Assembly: GCA_948146395.1 (NCBI GenBank)
Contig: OX411543.1
Coordinates: forward strand, 30,271,558-30,335,557
Direction: 5' to 3'
DNA: 64,000 bases
Origin: Fragum whitleyi
Taxonomy: Eukaryota > Mollusca > Bivalvia > Cardiida > Cardiidae
The position numbers and the translations under genes are program-made. Under the pieces are notes generated by a model, which worked only from the letters and a program-made list of their open reading frames with translations, was not told where the DNA came from and searched no databases. Positions 48,601 to 57,087 of this stretch are shown here, one piece after another (within the stretch, counting starts at the first letter, position 1; every line of letters starts with the position of its first letter).

Positions 48601-51600
48601 TCGAACTCTTCGTAGATTTCATCAAGACAATCATTCTGATCGAATTTCAGGTGGATCCAGCAAAAAATGGGGCTTCTAGAATGCATACAAGGTTTTTCTA
48701 AGATTTGACCATGTGACCTAGTTTTTGTTCCCTGTTGACCCAATTGAATACTCATCAAGAATTGCATGAAGACCATCATTCTGACCAAAATTCAGGTTGA
48801 TTGGGCAAAAAAATGTGGACTCTAGAATGCATACAAGGTTTTTCTATGATTTGACCATGTGACCTAGTTTTTGACCCCAGTTGACCCAATTTCAAACTCC
48901 TCTGAGATTTCATATAAACAATCATTCTGACCAAATTTCAGGTTGATTGGGCAAAAAATGTGGCCTCTAGAGTGCATACAAGGTTTTTCTTAGATTTGAC
49001 CCTGTGACCTAGCTTTTGACCCCAATTGACCCAATTTCAAAGTCATTCAAGATTTTATCAAGACAATCATTCTGACCAAAATTCAGGTTGATTGGGCAAA
49101 AAATGTGGCCTCTAGAGGGCATACATAGTTTTTCTTAGATTTGACCCTGTGACCTAGTTTTTGACCCTAGTTGACCCAATTTCAAACTTGTCGAAAATTT
49201 CATTTAGACATTCATTCTGACCAAATTTCAGGTTGATTTGGCTAAAAATATGGCTTCTAGAATGCATACAAGGTTTTTCTAAGATTTGACCCTGTGACCT
49301 AATTTTTGACCCCCGTTGACCCAATTTCAAACTTGTCCGTGATTTCATCAAGACAATCATTCTGACCAAAGTTCAGGTTGATCAGGCAAAAAATGTGGCT
49401 TCTGAAGTGCATACAAGGTTTTTCTATGATTTGACCCTGTGACCTAGTTTTTTACCCCAGTTGACCCAATTTCAAACTCGTCCGAGTTTTCATCAAGACA
49501 ATCATTTTGACCAAATTTCAGGTTGATTTAGCAAAAAATGTGGCCTCTAGAGTGCATACAAGGTTTTTCTTAGATTTGACCCTGTGACCAAGTTTTTGAC
49601 CGCAGTTGACCCATTTTCAAACTCGTCCGAGATTTCATCAAGACAATCATTCTGACCAAAAATTTAGGTTGATTGGGCAAAAAATGTGGCCTCTAGAGTG
49701 CATACAAGGTTTTTCTTAGATTTGACCCTGTGACCTAGTTTTTGACCCCAGTTGACCCAATTTTGAACTTGTCTGAGATTTCATCAAGACAATCATTCTG
49801 ACCAAAAATTTAGGTTGATTGGGCAAAAAATGTGGCCTCTAGAGTGCATACAAGGTTTTTCTTAGATTTGACCCTGTGACCTAGTTTTTGACCCCAGTTG
49901 ACCCAATTTTGAACTTGTCTGAGATTTCATCAAGACAATCATTTTGACCAAATTTCAGGTTGATTTGGCAAAAAATGTGGCCTCTAGAGTGCATACAAGG
50001 TTTTTCTTAGATTTGACCCTGTGACCTAGTTTTTGACCCCAGTTGACCCATTTTCAAACTTGTCCGAGATTTCATCAAGACAATCATTTTGACCAAAATT
50101 CAGGTTGATTGGGCAAAAAAGTGGCCTCTAGAGTGCATACAAGGCAAATGTTGACGACGGACGACGGACATCCACCTAATCACAAAAGCTCACCTTGAGC
50201 ACTTCGTGCTCAGGTGAGCTAATAACAAAGGGCACTAACTCCAAAATTATGCAAGCAAGAGTTATCGTTAAGTTTCAAAGTGAAAGCTTTTATACTTTAG
50301 GAGATATGCTCAGGACAAAATTTAAGTATCAAAAATAACAAGTGCATGTCGTATTGGGATGCAATACAGGAGTACCCCACCGGATAACAAAAAATCCTTT
50401 CTTATAATATATCTCCTACTTACTAGGTCTATAACTGTATACAAAATTTGAAGTTGCTAGCACATTAGGTTTTGAACAAAATGTCCCAAACAAAAATATA
50501 AGAGTAAAAGCAACCAATGGCAAAAACTCCAAAAGTGGGCGGAGAAGAATGATTCTTGTACATGCCACTTCTCCTAAATGAGATCTATAAGTGTACCAAG
50601 TTTGAAGTTGCTAGCACACATAGTTTAGGAGATATGGTCCGGACAAAAATGTCAGGATAAAAAACAACAACAGACAATAACTAATAAAGTGGATGTGGCA
50701 GAGTAACAGTTCTTGTGCATTACACTTCTTCTCAATGAGATCTACCAGTGTACAAAGTTTGAAGTTGCTAGGGCTAGGTTGTACGGGACAAAAATGTAAG
50801 GATAGAAACAACAAAGGGCAATAACTCAAAAAGTGGACATGACAGAGTGACAGTTCTTGTACATGACACTTGTCCTCAATGATATCTATAAGTGTAGCAA
50901 GTTTGAAGTTTCTAGCACTTGTAGTTTAGAAGATATGTTCCAGACAGAAATGTAAAGGTAAAAACAACAAAGGGCAATAACTAAAAAAGTGGGTGTGGCA
51001 GAGTAACAGTTCTTGTACATGACACTTATCCTCAATGAGATCTATATGTTTACAAAGCTAAAGTTGCTAGCACTTATAGTTTAGTAGATATGATCTGGAC
51101 AAGAATGTAAGACTAAAAACAACAAAGGGCAATAACTCAAAAAGTGGACATGACAGAGTGACAGTTCTTGTACATGACACTTGTCCTCAATGATATCTAT
51201 AAGTGTAGCAAGTTTGAAGTTTCTAGCACTTGTAGTTTAGAAGATATGTTCCAGACAGAAATGTAAAGGTAAAAACAACAAAGGGCAATAACTAAAAAAG
51301 TGGGTGTGGCAGAGTAACAGTTCTTGTACATGACACTTATACTCAATGAGATCTATATGTTTACAAAGCTAAAGTTGCTAGCACTTATAGTTTAGTAGAT
51401 ATGATCTGGACAAGAATGTAAGACTAAAAGCAACAAAGGGCAATAACTCAAAAAGTGGACATAGCAGAGTAACAGTTCTTGTACATGACACTTGTCCTCG
51501 ATAAGATCTATCAGTGTACAAAGTTTGAAGTTGCTAGCACTTATGGTTTAGGAGATATGATCTGGACAAAAATGTAAGGGTAAAAACAACAAAGGGCAAT

Positions 51601-54600
51601 AACTCAAATAGTGGGCGTGGCAGAATAACAGTTCTTGAACATGACACTTGTCCTAAATAAGATCTTTAAGTGTACCAAGCTTGAAATTGCTAGCACTTAT
51701 AGTTTAGGAGATATGATCCAGACAAGAATGTAAGACTAAAAACAACAAAGGGCAATAACTCAAAAAGTGGACATGACGGAGTGACAGTTCTTGTACATGA
51801 CACTTGTCCTCAATGATATCTATAAGTGTAGCAAGTTTGAAGTTTCTAGCACTTATGGTTTAGGAGATATGATCCGAACAAGAATGTAAGGGTAAAAACA
51901 ACAAAGGGCAATAACTCAAATAGTGGGCGTGGCAGAATAACAGTTCTTGAACATGACACTTGCCTTAACAAGATCTATAAGTGTACCAAGCTTGAAGTTG
52001 TTAGCACTTATGGTTTAGGAGATATGATCTGGACAAGAATGTAAGGCTAAAAACAACAAAGGGCAATAACTCAAAAAGTGGGTTTGGCAGAGTTATGGAT
52101 CTTGAACATGACACTTCTCCTCAATGAGATCTATTAGTGTACAAAGTTTGAAGTTGCTAGCACACATAGTTTAGGAGATATGTTCCGGACAAGAATGTAA
52201 GACTAAAATCAACCAATGGCAATAACTCAAAAAGTGGACGTGGCAGAGTAACGGTTCTTGAACATGACACTTCTCCTCAATGAGATCTATAAGTGTACCA
52301 AGTTTGAAGTTGCTAGCACATATGGTTTAGAAGATATAGCGCGGACAAAAGTGTGATGGACAGACAGACGGAATTGAGCAAACCTATAGTCCCCCAACCG
52401 GTAACCGGTGGGGGACTAACAAGGGGGCTATAACTCCAAAATTATGCAAGCAAGAGTTGTATTTCTTGTGCACTGCACTTCTCCTCCATGAGATCTATCC
52501 ACCCATAAAGTTTCATGTTGATAGCCTTTATACTTTGGGAGCTATGCTCCAGACAAAAACTAAGTATCAAAAATAACAAAGGACAATGACTCCAATATTA
52601 TGCAAGCAAGAGTTTTAGTTCTTGTGCACTGCACTTCTCCTCTATGAGATTTATCCACCAATAAAGTTTCAAGTTGATAGCTATTATACTTTAGGAGATA
52701 TGCTCAGGACAAAATCTAAGTCTTTTAAATAACATAGGGCAATAACTCCAAAATTATGCAAGCAAGAGTTTAAGTTCTTGTGCACTGCACTTCTCCTCTA
52801 TGAGATTTATCCACCAATAAAGTTTTAAGTTGATAGCTATTATACTTTAGGAGATATGCTCTGAACAATATCTAAGTATAAAAAATAACAAAGGGCAATA
52901 ACTCCAAAGTTATGCAAGCAAGAATTGTAGTTCTTATGCACTGCACTTCTCCTCCATGAGACCTATCAAACCATAAAGTTTCAAATTGTTAGCTATTATT
53001 CTTTAGGAGATACAATGGCTTTCATTTATATGTTAGGAACTGATTAATTAATTATGAAATTTCTTAGAATAGTTGATTATCACAATTGAAAGCCCAAACC
53101 AAATGCTTATCAATTATAATTGATTAATTTGCACATCACTATTGATTACTCACATCTTTGAGAACCTGGTCATCCCTCAGAGTCAACTTCCAATGCCTCA
53201 TTTTCAGATATCTCATTAGTGTTAATATGGAACTAAAAACTCAAATTTTAAATTGGGTACCACTAAGGAAGACCATACCTTCAGGTTTTTATTTATCTCC
53301 AATACATATTACTATTTTAGGCTACAGCTAAACCACAAAAGAGGTTTGAAAATTAGGGTGTAGAAGGAGAATTATGGATCTTTTTGAACAAATTTGAAAC
53401 AAAGGCACTGATTAGATGAACAGTTACTGTGCATCTGCCTCTATTTGTGTAAAAGATATCCATTGGTTATATACACAGACCAGAATTTATTTTTAACCAA
53501 TCAGGTCTGTTGTTACAATTGTGTCAATTGCAACAACAAACCTGATTGGATAAAATAAACTTTTGGATTAAACATAACCAATGGCTAACTTTAAAGTAAT
53601 ACAACTTGGCGCTATCTGTGTCTTTGTTTCTGAAAACTCCTTGGTTAGTTTTCGAATAATAGCCCTTATTTTCAAATAGAAATAGCTATACACGTGTATT
53701 TAACAGGGGGTTCATTGACTACTCACATCTTTGAGGACCTGGTCCTCCTTCTGAGTCAACTTCCATGGCCTCATAGTCCTCTACACCACTCCGGGTTGGA
53801 CCCTCTACAAAACAGCAAGAATGTAACAAGAGATGTTTGTAGTTAAATTATGCCCTTATAAGAGCAGGTCAATGGTATTAACAATTGTCAATTAACAAAG
53901 AGAAATAATTAAAATAATATGATGAGTAGAGTTAAAGCTCTTGTGCATTGCATTGCTCCTCAATGAGATCTATCCACCTGTAAAGTTTCATGATTCTAGA
54001 TATCATACTTTTAAAATCTACTTCAGACAAAATTTGAGTTATAAACTTAAAAAGGGCAATAACTCAAAAATATGATGAGTACAGTTATGGTTCTTGTGCA
54101 CTTCACTTCCTCTCAATGAGATCTATCCACCTGTGAAATTTCATGATTCAAGCTTGAATACTTTTGAGATCTGCTCTGGACAAAAATGGTCTACCGACAG
54201 ACCAACCAACAAGTGAAAAGCAATATACCCCCTCTTCTTGGAAGGGGGACATAATTATCCTAAGATCACAGACATCAGGACTTGGGATTGTAAAACTATT
54301 TTCATACTCAACAGAGAATTTATTCATCTTTCAGCATGTAATTTAAGTAGTTTTTCAGCCACAACACTGTGATAATCCTTAATGAAACTAAATATTAGTT
54401 ACACATTATGTACTATATGTATTAATATTAATAATTATCAACATCACCTAACAGACAAATGTAAGAACCAATTTCTTCTATTGCAATAATGATTTTGTTC
54501 TATTCCAGAATTTTTATTTTTTCAGACATTATTTGAGCCTTTGTATGACATTTTCAACAATTTCGAAAGTGCACCAGCAAAGACTCTGGTCAGCATGTGC

Positions 54601-55534
54601 ATCTGCACAGTCTGACCAGAGTCTTCACTTAGTGCTTTTAAGATAGCCAAGATCTAAAAGTGTCTTAAGACAGACAGGAAATATTCTGACTATACAGGTT
54701 CCTGGCTAGACTGCTAGTTGTTTGTTTGTCCCTCATGCACATTTCAAATTGTTGGAAATGTCATGCACATGCTCATTTCTTTTTTTATGCTCATTGTAAT
54801 ACAGTACTTATGAATATGAGCTGTGCAGAACATGTCATCTGTAATATCTATTAAATCAAACCTAATTTATGCTAGGTTCCCACTGCAATCCAATCACAAT
54901 CAACTCTATCGCCTAAATTCCCTGACCATTCTGGACCAAGTTTTGCCTACAGTAATCAAGTGCCTTCTTCTAAATTGCTACTCGATTAAACCTGACCTTT
55001 ACAAGAGCATTCACGACCCTTTCTCAATCCAAGCCCACCCATCCATCCGATTTCTGACCGATCACCCGACCTTGTCAAAAATATTTGGATAGGATGCTCA
55101 ATTGATGGCGACTGCACTGGATCGCCCCGACCTGTACTTGATTGTTTCACCACCAAGCTCAATCACTACTCTATCCCTTAATCAGGCTCGATAGAGTTGG
55201 TCGGATTGGTAGTGGGGACAAAGCATTACAGAGCAACACTACAGATAGAGGTTGTACAAAGAATTAAGATTTTAGTAATACTTTTCCAAAACCTTATTTT
55301 GTGGAGACTGTTTGAAATAATCTTATTCAGACAATTCATATGAGTATCCACAACATAGGGTTTTGTTGAGAAGTACAGATTTTAGACTGTTGCAACCCTT
55401 CTTGTGTGTACCTCTAAGGTTGAAATCGTATTATTTGGTACAGGGTTAAAGAGGGGCAAGTAAGAATTACCAACCTGAACCAAAACCTCTTCCTTTCCTC
55501 TTCTTTGCCTTTTCTTTCAATTTCTGTAATCCTT
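42599..55534 (-). CDS. RBM8A: RNA-binding protein 8A (Y14, exon junction complex core), 5' end missing
   Basis: Y14 binds MAGOH in the exon junction complex that marks spliced mRNAs, with roles in mRNA localisation and nonsense-mediated decay. Minus-strand coding exons: 55475-55534, 53727-53804, 46264-46400, 43260-43390, 42599-42632. Phases match at all four junctions and 146 residues are covered. Visible features: basic [16 protein letters not shown]; acidic [30 protein letters not shown] (RNP2); [37 protein letters not shown] (RNP1, split by an intron); [10 protein letters not shown]; and an arginine-rich tail [11 protein letters not shown]. The vertebrate protein is 174 residues, so about 25 N-terminal residues in one upstream exon ending in phase 1 are missing. 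I searched the minus strand above 55534 without success. The intron between exons at 46400 and 53727 is 7.3 kb of nested repeats. Confidence 0.93.
43056..43061 (-). promoter_or_regulatory. Intronic AATAAA, candidate proximal poly(A) signal of RBM8A
   Basis: On the minus strand AATAAA lies about 195 nt after the in-frame intronic stop at 43256-43258. Together they could support a shorter transcript lacking the arginine tail. Sequence match only. Confidence 0.35.
43260..43390 (-). CDS. RBM8A: RBM8A exon: second half of RRM
   Basis: Acceptor tatttttgtag; encodes [40 protein letters not shown] and RKT. The donor is a consensus gtaagt. If this intron is retained, translation stops one codon later at 43256-43258. 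Confidence 0.93.
43882..44463 (+). mobile_element. HINE-like element, family B, 3'-truncated
   Basis: Starts ACAAGATGGCCATAGTTGCC, TCTCACCTGAATGAACTGTC and has three or four ~140-bp units (GTGGCCTCTAGAGTGCATAC, TGACCTAGGTTTTGACCCC). It stops where the family A copy begins at 44464 and does not resume after it. Confidence 0.65.
44464..45553 (+). mobile_element. HINE-like element, family A, copy 3
   Basis: Starts ACAAGAGGCCCAAGAGGGCC, GCTCCACTGAC and ends GCTGGCCTTCGGCCAGTGGA, GCTA. About five ~150-bp units. Located in the RBM8A intron between 43390 and 46264, in opposite orientation to the gene. Confidence 0.7.
45597..46015 (+). mobile_element. Tandem-repeat element, family C, copy 1
   Basis: Starts ACAAGAGCCATGTCAGACATGGC, a palindrome GCCATGtcagaCATGGC. 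Two units follow with CTTGTGCACTGCACTTCTCC, ATGAGATCAATCCACCTATA and AAGTTTCAAGTTGATAGC. The 3' limit is uncertain. Confidence 0.6.
46264..46400 (-). CDS. RBM8A: RBM8A exon: first half of RRM
   Basis: Acceptor tctgattgtag; encodes [20 protein letters not shown] through [16 protein letters not shown]; donor gtttgt. Nearly identical to the vertebrate Y14 RRM. Confidence 0.95.
46450..46545. repeat. Palindromic repeat (GTAGGTA ... TACCTAC)
   Basis: Arms GTAGGTAATCATTTGAATTG and CAATTCAAATGAGTACCTAC, with GTCTCG...CGAGAC nearest the centre. Single-arm relatives lie at 6370 and 55317. It sits about 50 bp upstream of the RBM8A exon ending at 46400, within the intron. Confidence 0.6.
47131..47152. 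repeat. Poly-C tract
   Basis: About 22 consecutive C residues. The length is likely unreliable in the assembly. Confidence 0.8.
47395..47640. repeat. Dispersed repeat L, copy 1
   Basis: CCAATCAGGCTTGCTGTTTAC, ACTGTGTCTTTATATGCC, TGGTTAGTTTTCCATTAAC and CACTTTTATATACATGGGTAT appear in the same order at 53480-53715. Confidence 0.45.
47995..50222 (+). mobile_element. HINE-like element, family B, copy 4 (~15 units)
   Basis: Starts ACAAGAGGGCCATAGTGGCC, CCTCACCTGAATGAACTGTC and ends GCTCACCTTGAGCACTTCGT, GCTCAGGTGAGCTAA. About 15 units of ~145 bp with TTTGACCCTGTGACCTAG, TTGACCCCAGTTGACCC, TTTCATCAAGACAATCATTC and GTGGCCTCTAGAGTGCATAC. The last few units are almost identical, suggesting recent array growth. 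Confidence 0.75.
50338..52419 (+). mobile_element. Tandem-repeat element, family D
   Basis: Starts ACAAGTGCATGTCGTATTGG, GGAGTACCCCACCGG and ends CCCCCAACCGGTAACCGGTG, GGGGACTAA. The 5' word CCCCACCGG is complementary to the 3' CCGGTGGGG. About 12 units of ~155 bp with AACAACAAAGGGCAATAACT, GTTCTTGTACATGACACTTG and AGTTTAGGAGATATGATC. Confidence 0.7.
53145..53206 (-). pseudogene. Degenerate duplicate of the RBM8A acidic-linker exon
   Basis: On the minus strand this matches the downstream 60 nt of exon 53727-53804, including its gtgagt donor. It reads EALEVDSEG, then a TGA stop, then PGSQR. The 5' part of the exon and its acceptor are lost. It lies in the same intron, about 560 bp past the functional exon. 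Confidence 0.75.
53480..53715. repeat. Dispersed repeat L, copy 2, with inverted CCAATCAGG/CCTGATTGG arms
   Basis: AACCAATCAGGTCTGTTGTT and AACAACAAACCTGATTGGAT form an inverted pair at 53499-53551. The following segment parallels 47460-47610 (CTGTGTCTTTG, TTGGTTAGTTTTC). Confidence 0.5.
53727..53804 (-). CDS. RBM8A: RBM8A exon: acidic linker
   Basis: Acceptor ctgttttgtag; encodes [20 protein letters not shown] and PGPQR; donor gtgagt. The split codon T|CT gives Ser, producing the conserved PGPQRSVEGWILF. A dead copy of this exon lies about 560 bp downstream in the intron. Confidence 0.92.
53920..54255 (+). repeat. Family C fragment with hairpin end
   Basis: Two units (CTTGTGCATTGCATTGCTCC, GAGATCTATCCACCTGTAAAG), then a ATACCCCCTCTTCTTGGAAGGGGG hairpin-like end at about 54226-54248. 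The 5' end is not recognisable. Confidence 0.5.
54580..54624. repeat. Dyad repeat, copy 3 (best preserved)
   Basis: Arms AAGACTCTGGTCAG and CTGACCAGAGTCTT are perfect. TGTGCA/TGCACA lies near the centre, separated by two small internal mismatches. Confidence 0.65.
54871..55224. mobile_element. MITE with GCTxxGTxCCCACT ends
   Basis: The left end GCTAGGTTCCCACTGCAATCC continues to CAACTCTATCG. The right end on the minus strand is GCTTTGTCCCCACTACCAATCC, then CAACTCTATCG. About 36-bp imperfect inverted repeats enclose ~350 bp with no coding potential. It lies in an RBM8A intron. Confidence 0.65.
55317..55395. repeat. Arm of the GTAGGTA-type palindromic repeat
   Basis: CAGACAATTCATATGAGTATC, CACAACATAGGGTTTTGTTG; compare 6370 and 46450. 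Confidence 0.45.
55475..55534 (-). CDS. RBM8A: RBM8A exon: basic N-terminal segment
   Basis: Acceptor aactttcag; encodes (E)[19 protein letters not shown]; donor gttggt. Phase 1 at both ends. Likely nuclear localisation signal. Confidence 0.9.
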
Positions 55535-55745
55535 CTGAAAGTTTAAAATGAGTTTTCAATAGAGGATAAGCGGTTGTTTCAGTGTAAGCTTGATGTATAT
55601 TTTTCATTAAAAGAACAACAAAAGCTATATCCTAGTGCATAAATTGAAATTCAAGGAAAAATTACTGTATTCAATTCTAACTTTAATTCCTGAGGCCTAG
55701 ATGGGCCAAATATTGTTCCACTACAATTTGCCCCAAGGAAACCAG

Positions 55746-57087
55746 TAGAACTAGAAAGCCATGAATGGGTTGAGTCGCTCAACAGGCTTGAAATTCTTGT
55801 AAAAGCAAATTCAAGTTTTGACTAGATTTTTAGATATTTTGGGTTCTACTGATGTTGAAAATGATTTTCAAAAATTCAACTATATAACATATAAAAAATG
55901 ACATATTCTTCATCCAATCACAATAATTTTTGGTAGACTGATAAATTGATTGATTGATTGAATGGGATTTTACGCCGCTTTCAACATTATTTCAGATATA
56001 TCCTGCAGCTGGAGCACCTAACAATGGATTCCTGGTATTTCTCACGCCAGTACTACCATTACATCCTTTCCTAGCCTCCAGCTTGGTAGACTGATAAAGG
56101 GTCATCTAAGGATCATTTAAGTGAAATTTGGTGGATATCCATCAGTTACATTCTGAGAAAATGATTTTGAATGTTTCCACTATATAACATGTAGAGAAAT
56201 GACCTCCGCCTATAAAATGCATATTTTCCATCCAATTACAATGATTTTTTGTAGACTGCTAAAGGGTCACTCAAGGATCATTCCAGTGAAATTTTGTTGA
56301 TATGCATCAGTTACATTCTGAGAAAATGATTTTGAAAGTTTACACTAAATAACATATAGAGAAATCACCTCCACCTATAAAATGCTTATTTTCTATCCTA
56401 TCACAATGATTTTTTGTAGACTGATAAAAGGTCACTCAAGGTTCATTTCAGTGGAATTTGGTGTATATCCATCAGTTACATTCTGAGAAAATGATTTTGA
56501 AAGCTTACACTATATAACATATAGAGAAATGACCTATGCCTATAAAATGCATATTTTCCATCAAATTACAATGATTTTCTGTAGACTGATAAAGGGTCAC
56601 TCAAGGATCATTCCAGTGAAATTTGGTTGATATCCATCAGTTACATTCTGAGAAAATGTTTTTGAAAGTTTCCACTAAATATCATTTAGAGAAATGACCT
56701 CCACCTATTAAATGCATATTTTCCATCCGATCACAATGATTTTTTTGTAGACTGATAAAGGGTCACCCAAGGATCATTCATGTAAAATTCTATTGGTATC
56801 CATTGATTAGATTCTGAGAAAACTCACTTTTTACCATATTCGGAAATTAGCCACGCCCATTAAATCCATGTTTTTCATTGGATCAAAATTCCTTGAACAA
56901 CTTTGAAAGAGGTTCACCCAAGGATCATTCCTGTGAAGTTTGGTTGAAATTCATCTGATAGTTTCTGAGGAGAAGATTTGTAAAGAAAAAGTTTTACAAC
57001 TGGCGGACGGACGCCCATGCGGACTGACCGACGGACGCACAACGGACACAACTCTTTGACAAGTGCCTTTCAGCCAGTGGAGCTAAA
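55746..57087 (+). mobile_element. HINE-like element, family J, plus strand
   Basis: Starts AGAACTAGAAAGCCATGAAT, GGGTTGAGTCGCTCAACAGG and ends GCCTTTCAGCCAGTGGAGCTAA. About six units of ~155 bp with ATCCATCAGTTACATTCTGAG, AAAATGATTTTGAAAG, AATGATTTTTTGTAGACTG and AAAGGGTCACTCAAGGATCA. Inverted relative to 33751-34506. It contains a truncated SINE at 55946-56082. Confidence 0.7.
55946..56082 (-). mobile_element. 5'-truncated SINE with 16-bp target-site duplication
   Basis: Body and tail of the SINE at 32765-33040 (CGGCGTAAAATCCCATTC on the minus strand with an (ATTG)n-type 3' end), lacking the tRNA head. Flanked by perfect direct repeats TTGGTAGACTGATAAA at 55930-55945 and 56083-56098, direct evidence of retroposition into the family J element. 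Confidence 0.85.

Larger units (their letters stand above)
47869..53016 (+). mobile_element. Tandem-repeat element, family C, copy 2, with two nested insertions
   Basis: Starts ACAAGAGCCATGTCAGACAT. Its units (ACTCCAAAATTATGCAAGCAAG, TGCACTGCACTTCTCC, GATAGCTATTATACTTTAGG) appear at 47900-47994, 50223-50337 and 52420-53016. They are interrupted cleanly by the family B element 47995-50222 and the family D element 50338-52419. Confidence 0.65.

Noticed and set aside
47995..50222. CRISPR array
   Set aside because: ~145-bp monomers without short repeat/unique spacer structure, in a eukaryotic intron. This is a transposon-borne satellite.
54823..55092. 89-codon frame
   Set aside because: It lies within the MITE at 54871-55224, and its open character follows from the repeat's composition.
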